Origin: an uncultured Verrucomicrobiales bacterium
GTDB lineage: Bacteria > Verrucomicrobiota > Verrucomicrobiia > Verrucomicrobiales > Akkermansiaceae
NCBI GenBank assembly: GCA_937128235.1
Contig: CAKZMG010000004.1
Location: 1 to 48,328 of the forward strand
Direction of reading: 5' to 3'
Length of the DNA: 48,328 nucleotides
In this document: in pieces, positions 8,090 to 15,840 of the stretch
Position numbering within the stretch: position 1 is the stretch's first letter
Layout of the letters: every line of letters starts with the position of its first letter
The notes under the pieces: model-generated
Databases searched by the model: none
What the model was told of the DNA's origin: nothing
The model's input: the letters and a program-made list of their open reading frames with translations, nothing else
Made by a program: the position numbers and the translations under genes

Positions 8090-8767
8090 ATGTTATCCAG
8101 ACTCTCTCTCCAACTCTCTCTGATTCTCCTTAGTTTTTCTCTTAGTGTGATTACTAGCATGGCTGGGCCAGAGACTCGCATTATCATTGATGCTGGTCAT
8201 GGTGGGAAAGATGAGGGTGCGCACTGGTATGGTGTGAGGGAATCTGATCTAAATTTACAGGTGGCGAAGAAGCTAGAGGCTCTCTTGCTGGCGAGAAATA
8301 TCCCGGTGACGATGACGCGCAGGAGTGATGTGTTTGTCCCGCTTGCGAAGCGTGCAGAGATAGCGAATAGTTATCAGAATGCGATTTTTGTGAGCATTCA
8401 TTTCAACGCACACAGGATGACATCGATCCATGGTGTGGAGACATTTTATGCCAGCCCTGCCGGTAAGCCGATAGCGATGAAGATACAGAAGGAGCTAGTG
8501 AAGCTGGTGGAGACGAGAAACCGTTTCATTAAACGCGGCTTAGGCTATGCTGTGCTGAATAAAACGAAGTGCCCCGCAGTGCTGGTGGAGTGTGGATTTA
8601 TCAGTAATCCGCTGGAAAGAAACCGCTGTAAAACGGGATGGTATCAGATGCTAGCTGCTAGGGGGATAGCACAAGGTCTCATCAATTCTATGTCTCCACT
8701 TAATCAGAAAAAAGTGTCTGATGAGGCGGGTGCGGCAGGTGAAAAGGCTGTGGTGAAATCTGAGTAG
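8090..8767 (+). CDS. N-acetylmuramoyl-L-alanine amidase (Amidase_3, AmiC type)
   Basis: Secreted zinc amidase that cuts the bond between MurNAc and the stem peptide, used in cell separation and wall turnover. 225 residues with a signal peptide (MLSRLSLQLSLILLSFSLSV). The metal and catalytic residues of the family are visible: IDAGHGG (H37), VRESDLN (E51), VSIHFNA (H104) and LVECGFISN (E167). The C-terminal tail (QKKVSDEAGAAGEK) is short and polar; no extra targeting domain is present. Confidence 0.93.
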   Translation: MLSRLSLQLSLILLSFSLSVITSMAGPETRIIIDAGHGGKDEGAHWYGVRESDLNLQVAKKLEALLLARNIPVTMTRRSDVFVPLAKRAEIANSYQNAIFVSIHFNAHRMTSIHGVETFYASPAGKPIAMKIQKELVKLVETRNRFIKRGLGYAVLNKTKCPAVLVECGFISNPLERNRCKTGWYQMLAARGIAQGLINSMSPLNQKKVSDEAGAAGEKAVVKSE

Positions 8768-8769
8768 GC

Positions 8770-8795
8770 TTGTGAGGTGATCTTGTGAGGTGATC
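8770..8795 (+). repeat. 13-bp perfect tandem duplication
   Basis: TTGTGAGGTGATC occurs twice head-to-tail (8770-8782, 8783-8795), followed by another TTG, immediately after the amidase stop codon. It is noncoding and looks like a small slippage duplication. Function unlikely. Confidence 0.85.
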
Positions 8796-8850
8796 TTGTT
8801 TTTAGTGTCTTGTAGAAATCAATGTTTATTTGATGACAGCGAGGCTCTAA

Positions 8851-10710
8851 GTGAGTATCAAATTTTCCATGATGAATGGTAAGCCTATAAAGAGTAAGAT
8901 ATCTGAGCTGAAGTCAGGTAGTAGGCTGGGTAGGGAGTGGGAAATCCCAGCAAAAAAGGGTGTGGGATTTTTGATGGTTTTTGGGTGTTTCTTTGGTGGT
9001 GTTCCGTTGCTTATTATCACTTTCACTATTTATAGTGCTGTCTTTGGGAATGGCGATAGGATGAGTGGGTTGGAAATTTTAGGGCTTACTGCATTTCTAA
9101 GCATCTTTGTGTTGATAGGGGGAGGTGCGTTTTATTACGGTTTTAAAATGCGCTATACCACTTATAAAGTGAAGTTGCGCGGTGGCTCGGTGGAGGTGAC
9201 GAAGAGGTTTCTGGGCAAGGAATCTATGGAGAGTTTGAGGAAAGGCGAGGTCTATGGTGTAGGGCTGTATTCTAATTCTTCTACGAATAATAAACCTGAT
9301 TATGGCTTGGTTGTGAAGGCGAGGGAGGGAAAGGATATTAGATTTTCCAATGAGTATAAGGAGGATGAGTTGCGGTGGCTGGCGAGTGAGATGTTAGCTA
9401 GTCTATCGCAGCAAGGAGGATTACCTAGTGAGGAGGAGGTTGGGGAGATGTATTTTGGTTCAGGTGCGGGTGGTGATGTGAGAGGGGAGTTTGAGCATAA
9501 GGGGGTGAAGGTATCTTTGTTAGATGGTGGTGACAATAACGGATTTGTGATTGAGAAGAATGGTTCTGCGATTGGTAAGGGGATGATTTTTGGTGGTGTG
9601 TTTGGGATGATCTTTGGGAGTGTTTTTGCGTGGATAGGTTTTGGCATGGATGATGGAGATTTGATCTTCGGGGTAGTAGGTTCTGTGTTCATTCTAGCAG
9701 CTTTTGTGACTTTTATTCTGGGGCTCATGAAGATGGGAACTTCTGAGAGATTTATTTTTAGTGGAGATACTGTGGCTAAGGAGATGCTCCGTGGAGGAGT
9801 GGCTAGAAGTAAGATGACATATCAGAAGTCTAGCTTGAGGAATCTCTATGTATCAAGTAGTGGGTCTAGTAATGGGGCAGAGCGTTATTCTGTGAAGTTA
9901 GAGGGAGGAAATGAGAAGTTAAAGATTTTCAGCTGGGTGGATGAGGAAGTTTCTGAGCTGGTGAGGCATAAGATTAAGGCTTGGTTAAAACCGCCTAAAC
10001 GACGAGCTGAAACTGATGCCACGCAACGAGAAGAGGCTGCTATTGGCAACGGCAATGGCTATGGCGGATCGATGCCTGTGGAGAAGATGTCAGAGGTTTA
10101 TTCAAAGCCAGAGGAGCCTCAGGTATCACCGCGTGAGGTGCAGATTTATAAATCAATGCCAGCTTTAAGAGATATTAAAGGTGGTAGGTGGTTCCTTAGA
10201 TTATTCTTAGGGATCTTTTTGATGATAGGACTAGGGATGCTCATATTAGGTGTTTCTAAGATAATGACAGCCAAAGACAGCGAGACCTGGCCGAGCAAAG
10301 AAGGAACTGTTCTAGAAAGTAAAATAAGTATCAACTCCAGTGATGACGGCACGACTTACGGAGCAGATGTGACCTATGAATATAAAGTAAATGAGAAGAC
10401 CTATGAAGGCGACAAAGTAACTGTCAGCGAAGTCAGCACTGGCAGCCGAGGTAGAGCTAGAAATATAGTAAACCGCTATCCTGTGGGTAATAAAGTTACC
10501 GTCTTTTATGACCCAGATGATCCTGAGACAAGCGTGCTAGAAACAGGAATGACTGGGGGGAGTTGGTTATTTCCTGGGATAGGCGTTGTATTTTTCCTTA
10601 TACCTCTCACCATCCTGATCACGTCTGAGAAGGCGAGTAGAAAGGAAAATAAGCAGATCAATAAACATTCACCTAAGGCTATCCAGAGCAGGTATGGTAA
10701 AATGGAGTGA
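8851..10710 (+). CDS. Multi-domain membrane protein with C-terminal DUF3592-like domain
   Basis: 619 residues starting at GTG, with GAGG 7 bp upstream; an ATG 18 bp downstream is an alternative. Hydrophobic pairs near residues 32-58, 70-92 and 245-290 flank two soluble beta-rich regions that resemble each other (for example RFLGKESMESLRKGEVYGV versus EMLRGGVARSKMTYQKSSL), suggesting internal duplication. A further membrane segment near 450 leads into a DUF3592-like domain (TWPSKEGTVLESKI, VTYEYKVNEKTYEGD, VFYDPDDPETSVLE) and a last membrane helix. DUF3592 has no assigned function. Originally its stop faced the mfd stop about 11 bp away. Confidence 0.75.
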   Translation: MSIKFSMMNGKPIKSKISELKSGSRLGREWEIPAKKGVGFLMVFGCFFGGVPLLIITFTIYSAVFGNGDRMSGLEILGLTAFLSIFVLIGGGAFYYGFKMRYTTYKVKLRGGSVEVTKRFLGKESMESLRKGEVYGVGLYSNSSTNNKPDYGLVVKAREGKDIRFSNEYKEDELRWLASEMLASLSQQGGLPSEEEVGEMYFGSGAGGDVRGEFEHKGVKVSLLDGGDNNGFVIEKNGSAIGKGMIFGGVFGMIFGSVFAWIGFGMDDGDLIFGVVGSVFILAAFVTFILGLMKMGTSERFIFSGDTVAKEMLRGGVARSKMTYQKSSLRNLYVSSSGSSNGAERYSVKLEGGNEKLKIFSWVDEEVSELVRHKIKAWLKPPKRRAETDATQREEAAIGNGNGYGGSMPVEKMSEVYSKPEEPQVSPREVQIYKSMPALRDIKGGRWFLRLFLGIFLMIGLGMLILGVSKIMTAKDSETWPSKEGTVLESKISINSSDDGTTYGADVTYEYKVNEKTYEGDKVTVSEVSTGSRGRARNIVNRYPVGNKVTVFYDPDDPETSVLETGMTGGSWLFPGIGVVFFLIPLTILITSEKASRKENKQINKHSPKAIQSRYGKME

Positions 10711-10721
10711 GATGTAGTGTT

Positions 10722-10988
10722 TTAGATGCTTTTTAGCATGTTGAGGGCTTCATGGAGTTTTGCGTTTGGGTTGGTGGATTTTAGGCGGGGGAATTTGGTT
10801 TGGGAGAGCATGATGTATTGGTTGTTGCGGGTGAGCATGAGGCGTTGGGATTTTATTTCTATGCTGGTGATGTTGGCGTGGGCGGCGGCTATTTTTAGGA
10901 GGGTGGTTTGGAGGAGGTTTTGGGCTGGGGCGGGGAGTTTTCCGTATTGGTCTTGCCAGTTTTCTTGGAGGGTGTGGATGGTTTTTTC
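10722..10988 (-). pseudogene. Displaced 3' end of mfd (last 88 codons)
   Basis: This stretch reads, in the minus frame, as an intact mfd C-terminus with its own TAA stop, but has no start or upstream gene body. It aligns with 12563-12829 inside the functional mfd at a constant offset of 1,841 bp. Positions 10723-10877 are identical to the mfd copy; the ~15 differences all lie in 10878-10988, nearest the junction. They change only a few residues (Q to T, I to L, E to A, R to H), so it is a genuine diverged allele, not random decay. It ends exactly where the abiEi promoter begins. Inferred to be the original gene end, cut off by insertion of the AbiE cassette. Confidence 0.85.
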
Positions 10989-11027
10989 TTGCTAAACGTT
11001 ATATATTATGATATATTGTGTAACGTT
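10989..11027 (+). promoter_or_regulatory. abiE promoter and inverted-repeat operator
   Basis: TTGCTA (10989-10994), 17 bp, TATATT (11012-11017) form a good promoter starting at the first base beyond the mfd remnant. AACGTTA (10995-11001) and TAACGTT (11021-11027) are perfect 7-bp inverted arms framing the -10. AbiEi antitoxins are known to autorepress through inverted repeats at this place. The leader to the chosen start would be about 10 nt. Confidence 0.6.
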
Positions 11028-11034
11028 TTACGAC

Positions 11035-11646
11035 ATGACGATGCCATCTACTCTTCAGAAAAATCTAAGTTCTCTTGCTGCTGCAAATGAGCTACTGACG
11101 ACGTCTCAGCTTCTTGATGCGGGGATTTCTGATCAGAGCATCACTCGTCTTGTGGAGCAGAGCACGCTTGAGAGGGTGCAGCGTGGGCTTTATAAGCATG
11201 TGGACTCCGAGATTAGCGAGCATCATGATCTGATTCAGATTAGCAAGGCGAGTTCCCGGGCTGTCGTTGTGCTAATAAGTGCGCTTAGATTTCATGAGAT
11301 TGGTACTCAGTCACCGCGTGAGGTTTGGATTCAACTTCCTGCACAGACGCGTGTTCCGAAAATAGACTGGCCACCTATCCGAGTGATCAGAACACGGGTG
11401 AAGGAGCTACAAAGTGAAGGGGTGGAACGTCACGAGCTAGGGGGAGCCATGGTGTCTGTGACAAGTCCTGCGCGAACGGTGGCTGATTGCTTCAAACACC
11501 GTAATAAACTGGGGATAGATGTCTGCGTGGAAGCGCTCAGAGAAACACTGAACGACCGTAAGGCCACAATAGGGGAGATAGGAGAGATGGCGCGACTCCT
11601 GCGAGTGGGGAAGGTGATGAGACCTTATCTGGAGGCGATGATATGA
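11035..11646 (+). CDS. abiEi: AbiEi-family antitoxin, TA module 2
   Basis: Antitoxin and autorepressor of a type IV abortive-infection TA pair, about 203 residues from ATG 11035 (or ATG 11041). An in-frame ATG at 11008 is rejected because it precedes the -10 box. An N-terminal wHTH is visible (LLTTSQLLDAGISDQSITRLVE, then RVQRGLYKH), followed by the AbiEi C-terminal domain (VTSPARTVADCFKHRNKLG, CVEALRETL). Its stop overlaps the toxin start in an ATGA arrangement, so the two are translated together. Confidence 0.88.
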   Translation: MTMPSTLQKNLSSLAAANELLTTSQLLDAGISDQSITRLVEQSTLERVQRGLYKHVDSEISEHHDLIQISKASSRAVVVLISALRFHEIGTQSPREVWIQLPAQTRVPKIDWPPIRVIRTRVKELQSEGVERHELGGAMVSVTSPARTVADCFKHRNKLGIDVCVEALRETLNDRKATIGEIGEMARLLRVGKVMRPYLEAMI

Positions 11647-12542
11647 ACAATGTAGCTGTATCGGTGCGGGCTAAACTTCTTAATCTATCGCGTGCGAAGG
11701 ACGTGCCGCTGAATGCCTTGATGGAGCAGTATGCTACTGGCCGTTTCCTGTATCGTTTGGCTCAGAGTAGGTATCGAGAAAGATTTGTCCTGAAAGGGGC
11801 TCAGTTGTTTAGAATCTGGGAGGCTGAGGAATACCGACCTACCCGTGACTTAGATCTCTTGGGGTATGGTGAAGCGACTGAAGGAGCAATTCAAAGTATA
11901 TTTACCGAGCTGACTGAGCTGGAGGTGGATCCACATGATGGGCTCGAGTGGGGCGATGTGAGTGTGGCATCAATCCGTGATGAAGTGGCTTATGGTGGTG
12001 TGAGAGCCAAGGTAAAGGTGCGTCTTGCGGGTGCTCGCTTGGGCATACAGGTGGATGTAGGGTTTGGCGATGCTATCACACCGGGAGTGATAGAAAAAGA
12101 ATGGCATGAGTTGCTGCCTTTCCCGAGTGCGCATCTGCTAGTTTATCCTGCAGAGACTGTGATTGCTGAGAAGTTGGAAGCAATGGTTTCACTTGGTATG
12201 AATAATAGCAGGGTGAAGGATTTTTATGATTTGTATTGGCTGTTATCGCATCAGGATTTTGATGGGGATGTTTTGACTGAGGCGGTGGTGAATACCTTTA
12301 TTCGGAGAGAAACTGAACTGCCTGATCAAACTCCACGATGTCTCACGGAAGAATTTAGTAACGATGCTCAAAAGGTGACTCAGTGGAATGCTTTCTTGAG
12401 AAAAGGAGGTATGCCTAAAGTGGAGCTAAGTGAGGTGGTTGGGTGCATTAGTGGATTTCTTATGCCAGTTCTGGAAAAGAAGGTTGGGAGCATGAAGTGG
12501 AGTTCTAAAGAGCAATGGCAGTTATCCGGAATTTTCGGATAA
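11643..12542 (+). CDS. abiEii: AbiEii-family nucleotidyltransferase toxin, TA module 2
   Basis: 299 residues. Nucleotidyltransferase motifs: RFVLKGAQLFRIW (about 43-55) and YRPTRDLDLLGY (about 60-71, the DxD pair). The following IQVDVGFGDAI contains the third acidic motif, and PAETVIAEKLEAMVSLG with NSRVKDFYDLYWL matches the conserved C-terminal part of AbiEii. The family can arrest growth during phage infection. Complete and coupled to abiEi by a 4-bp overlap. It converges on mfd with only 20 bp between stop codons. Confidence 0.9.
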   Translation: MNNVAVSVRAKLLNLSRAKDVPLNALMEQYATGRFLYRLAQSRYRERFVLKGAQLFRIWEAEEYRPTRDLDLLGYGEATEGAIQSIFTELTELEVDPHDGLEWGDVSVASIRDEVAYGGVRAKVKVRLAGARLGIQVDVGFGDAITPGVIEKEWHELLPFPSAHLLVYPAETVIAEKLEAMVSLGMNNSRVKDFYDLYWLLSHQDFDGDVLTEAVVNTFIRRETELPDQTPRCLTEEFSNDAQKVTQWNAFLRKGGMPKVELSEVVGCISGFLMPVLEKKVGSMKWSSKEQWQLSGIFG

Positions 12543-12545
12543 CTG
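12519..12545. terminator. Perfect 10-bp hairpin over the abiEii stop, between convergent genes
   Basis: CAGTTATCCG (12519-12528) and CGGATAACTG (12536-12545) form a perfect stem with a 7-nt loop, including the last abiEii codons. No strong U-run follows on either strand, so it may be a weak bidirectional terminator or only an mRNA 3'-end stabiliser. Confidence 0.4.
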
Positions 12546-12562
12546 AACTTGTTAAGATTGTA

Positions 12563-15500
12563 CTAGATGCTTTTTAGCATGTTGAGGGCTTCATGGAGTT
12601 TTGCGTTTGGGTTGGTGGATTTTAGGCGGGGGAATTTGGTTTGGGAGAGCATGATGTATTGGTTGTTGCGGGTGAGCATGAGGCGTTGGGATTTTATTTC
12701 TATGCTGGTGATGTTGGCTCGGGCGGCGGCTATTTTTAGGAGGGTGGTTTGTAATAAATTTTGGGCGGGCTCGGGGATTTTGCCGTATTGGTCTTGCCAG
12801 TTTTCTTGGAGCTGGTGGATGGTTTTTTCGGTGTCGGCTTCGGCGAGTTGTTTGTAGGCGCGGATGCGCATGGTGGGCTCGGTCATGTAGTGGGCTGGGA
12901 TGAAGCAGTCTAAGGACTGATTTGAGATTTGAGATTTGAGATTTGAGATTGGTTGTGCACCTTCGGTGAAGTTTAGGAAGTCTGCTCTTAGGGTGACGTC
13001 TATTCTTATGGCGTTTTTGTTGCCTTTTAGGCGTTCTATGGATTGGCGGAGGAGTTGGCAGTAGAGGTCGAATCCTACGCTGGAGATGTGTCCGGATTGT
13101 TTGGTGCCTAGGAGGTTTCCTGCGCCTCTTATTTCTAGGTCGCGCATGGCGATTTTAAATCCGGAGCCTAGGGCGGTGTATTGTTTGATGGCGTTGATGC
13201 GCTTGGTGGCGTCTCCTCCTACGGTGAGGTCGCGCGGGATGAGGAGGATGGCGTAGGCGTTTGTGCCGCCGCGGCCTACGCGGCCACGGAGCTGGTAGAG
13301 GTCTGCTAGGCCGAAGCGGTCTGCGCGGTCGATGATGATGGTGTTGGCGTTTGGGATGTCGATGCCGCTCTCGATGATGGTGGTGGCTAGGAGGATGTCT
13401 GCGTCTCCATTGACGAAGGTGCGCATGACTTGTTCGAGTTCGTCTTTTTCCATTTGTCCGTGACCGATGACTATTTTGGCTTCTGGGACGAGGGCGTGAA
13501 TTTTATCCCGCATGGTTTCTATGGTTCCTACGCGGTTGTGGAGGAAGAAGGTTTGCCCACCGCGATCCATCTCGCGGGTGATGGCGGTGCGGATGATGCG
13601 CTCGTCGTAGCCGCAGATGGAGGTCTGGACTGGGACTTTGTTTGGCGGTGCGGTGTCTATGGTGGACATGTCCCGGGTGCCCATGAGGGAGAGGTAGAGG
13701 GTTCTTGGGATGGGTGTGGCGGAGAGGGTGAGGAGGTCTATGCCGTTGAAGAGTTCTTTGAATTTTTCTTTGTGCTTCACTCCGAAGCGTTGTTCTTCAT
13801 CTACGATGGCGACTCCGAGGTCTTTGAAATGGACGTCGTTTGAGACGAGGCGGTGGGTGCCGATGACGATGTCAACTGATCCATCTGCGAGGCCTTTGAG
13901 TGTGGAGCGGACTTCTTTGGGTTTGCGGAAGCGGTTGAGTAGCTCGATGCGGATGGGGTAGTCGCTCATGCGCTCGCGGAAGGTGCGCCAGTGCTGCTCT
14001 GCGAGGACGGTGGTGGGGACGAGAATGGCGGCTTGTTTTCCTCCAGTGACGGCTTTGAATGCTGCTCTTATTGCAACTTCGGTTTTGCCAAATCCTACGT
14101 CTCCGCAGATGAGACGATCCATGGGCTTGGGGCATTCCATGTCTTCTTTGGTGTCTTCGATGGCGGTGAGTTGGTCTGGGGTCTCGGTGTAGCGGAAGGA
14201 GTTTTCAAATTCCCACATCCACTTGGTGTCGGGTGGGTGGCCGGTGCCTTTTCTGACTTGTCGCTCTGCCTGGAGGCGGAGGAGCTGGGCAGCGTAGTCC
14301 ATGATGGATTTCTCTGCGGATTTTCTGGCGCGGCTCCATTTGGCATCGCCTAGTTTGGAAAGGGTGGGGGCTTTTCCGCCCATTCCTACGTATTTGGCGA
14401 GGAGGTGGGCTTGGTCGATGGGGACGGAGAGGATGGATTTGTCTCGGTAGCGGATGTTGATTTCTTCTGTGCCGTCGAGGTCTGTGGTGATGTCTTGAAA
14501 TCTGCCGATGCCGTATTCTGTGTGGACGACGAGGTCACCTTTCTCGATGTCTAAAATATCTGTCTGAGCACGCGCGCGGCGTTGGTGTTCGAGGTGGGTG
14601 TTTTTGCGGTTGTTAGAATTTGATGTCTGGTATCGACCGAAGAGCTCTGCGGATGAGATGACTGCGAGCCTAACAGATGGGATGGTGAAGCCGTGGGCGA
14701 GTTCCCCTATGGAGGTTTTTATTCCGTTTAGAATGGAGTCTCCCATGAGCTCGGTGAAGCGTTCTATTTCTCCTTTGTTAGAGAAGATGAGATGGATATC
14801 CCAGTCTTCTGCATTCCATTCTGCGAGCTGTTTGGTGAAGGCGTGGCGTTTGTTTTGCTGGAGAACGAAGTCACCTGCTTCGAAGGCTCCGAGGGGTGAG
14901 GGGTGGATGGATGTTTTGGCGAGTGGGTCGTTGGTGATTTGGAGGTGGTGAATTGTTGGAGATTGGAAATCTCCAGCACATTGGAGAGTGATGATGAGAT
15001 CATTTGCTCCGATGTAGTCTGCTACGGTGGCGTTTTCTTCTGGCTCAGAAAGCTGGATTTGGGTTTGGTTTATTTTCCGGATTGAGGTCTGGGTGTTGAG
15101 GTCGAACTCGCGTATGGAGTCTATTTCTGTATCGAAAAATTCTACTCTAACAGGTAGTGGGGCTTGCCATGTGTAGATGTCTAAGATGCCTCCACGGAGG
15201 GCGTATTGTCCACGGTTATGGATGTGGTCCACGCGCTCAAATCCTGCATTTTCGAGTAGCTGAGTGAGCTGGTCTAGGTCTTGCTCGGTGCCGGTTGTTA
15301 GAGTGGTGCCTTGGAGGGTGATGGCATCGGGCGCGGGGCAGGGGGAGTTTAGGTTGCTGGTGATCACGAGTCCTTCTGCCCCTGAAGCTATTTGCGAAAG
15401 GGTATGGAGCCGCTCGGCATTGGCTTCTGGGTCATCTAGCTCGGTGGCGGCTGAGGCGGTATTTTTTTCTAACAGAATCTGCGCGTTGATATTCCAGAAG

Positions 15501-15751
15501 TCTAGTTCGGTGGCAAGTGCTTGGTTTAGGCGGGGCTGGTCTGAGAGGTTCCAGATGCGGGATTGGGGGAAATTTTCTCTGTGCTGATGGGCAGCGGCGG
15601 CGATGATGAAGGATAGCCCCGAGTGTCTGTCCATGTCTGCTAGGCATAGTGGTGCCATCTCAGATGATGATGTGGTGGTCAGTGCGTGGCTAAAATCTGA
15701 GTGCTGGAGTGCTTGGAGGAGAGCGGTGTGGGTGTGTTCTGATTGTTTCAA
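12563..15751 (-). CDS. mfd: Transcription-repair coupling factor Mfd
   Basis: ATP-dependent translocase that removes RNA polymerase stalled at lesions and recruits UvrA; 1,062 residues, slightly shorter than E. coli Mfd, mainly at the N-terminus. The UvrB-like module is recognisable (GQYALRGGILDIY), then the RNAP-interacting CarD-like domain (GDLVVHTEYGIGRF, about 405), Walker A (GDVGFGKTE, about 547), Walker B (DEEQRFGV, about 651), ATPIPRTLY, the TRG/helicase C part (GRVGRGG) and the TRCF C-terminal domain. The start is TTG at 15751; ATG 15658 is a possible shorter start. A tiny minus-strand reading frame (15771-15748) ends over this TTG. The last ~88 codons are duplicated at 10722-10988, and a 7-bp repeat lies at 12919-12950. 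Confidence 0.95.
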   Translation of the reverse strand: MKQSEHTHTALLQALQHSDFSHALTTTSSSEMAPLCLADMDRHSGLSFIIAAAAHQHRENFPQSRIWNLSDQPRLNQALATELDFWNINAQILLEKNTASAATELDDPEANAERLHTLSQIASGAEGLVITSNLNSPCPAPDAITLQGTTLTTGTEQDLDQLTQLLENAGFERVDHIHNRGQYALRGGILDIYTWQAPLPVRVEFFDTEIDSIREFDLNTQTSIRKINQTQIQLSEPEENATVADYIGANDLIITLQCAGDFQSPTIHHLQITNDPLAKTSIHPSPLGAFEAGDFVLQQNKRHAFTKQLAEWNAEDWDIHLIFSNKGEIERFTELMGDSILNGIKTSIGELAHGFTIPSVRLAVISSAELFGRYQTSNSNNRKNTHLEHQRRARAQTDILDIEKGDLVVHTEYGIGRFQDITTDLDGTEEINIRYRDKSILSVPIDQAHLLAKYVGMGGKAPTLSKLGDAKWSRARKSAEKSIMDYAAQLLRLQAERQVRKGTGHPPDTKWMWEFENSFRYTETPDQLTAIEDTKEDMECPKPMDRLICGDVGFGKTEVAIRAAFKAVTGGKQAAILVPTTVLAEQHWRTFRERMSDYPIRIELLNRFRKPKEVRSTLKGLADGSVDIVIGTHRLVSNDVHFKDLGVAIVDEEQRFGVKHKEKFKELFNGIDLLTLSATPIPRTLYLSLMGTRDMSTIDTAPPNKVPVQTSICGYDERIIRTAITREMDRGGQTFFLHNRVGTIETMRDKIHALVPEAKIVIGHGQMEKDELEQVMRTFVNGDADILLATTIIESGIDIPNANTIIIDRADRFGLADLYQLRGRVGRGGTNAYAILLIPRDLTVGGDATKRINAIKQYTALGSGFKIAMRDLEIRGAGNLLGTKQSGHISSVGFDLYCQLLRQSIERLKGNKNAIRIDVTLRADFLNFTEGAQPISNLKSQISNQSLDCFIPAHYMTEPTMRIRAYKQLAEADTEKTIHQLQENWQDQYGKIPEPAQNLLQTTLLKIAAARANITSIEIKSQRLMLTRNNQYIMLSQTKFPRLKSTNPNAKLHEALNMLKSI
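12564..12829 (-). repeat. mfd 3' end, copy B of a 266-bp direct repeat bordering the AbiE cassette
   Basis: Pairs with 10723-10988 at an offset of 1,841 bp. Both copies are in the same orientation and both end in a stop codon (TAG here, TAA there). The segment 10989-12829 is therefore the likely inserted unit: abiE promoter, abiEi, abiEii and a replacement mfd 3' end. No integrase or transposase is inside it. Confidence 0.85.
12919..12950. repeat. Heptanucleotide tandem repeat (GATTTGA)n inside mfd
   Basis: GATTTGA is repeated four times head-to-tail plus GATT. In mfd it encodes an ISNLKSQISNQS-like stretch at about residues 930-945, just before the C-terminal autoinhibitory domain. Seven is not a multiple of three, so gain or loss of one unit shifts the reading frame. 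Confidence 0.9.
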
Positions 15752-15840
15752 GGGGAGTGGATTGTTAGCATGTGTGGAGGTGAGTTGGAAGGGTGTTTTT
15801 TGGGCTGGTGTGAAATTTGCTGATGATTTATTATGGGCGC

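Noticed and set aside
10726-10995. Plus-strand frames starting ATGCTTTTTAGCATG at 10726 and 12567 with near-identical products
   Set aside because: They are antisense shadows of the mfd C-terminus and its displaced copy; the minus frame carries the family sequence.
11008-11034. ATG 11008 as start of abiEi
   Set aside because: It lies upstream of the predicted -10 box (11012-11017) and adds residues not typical of AbiEi.
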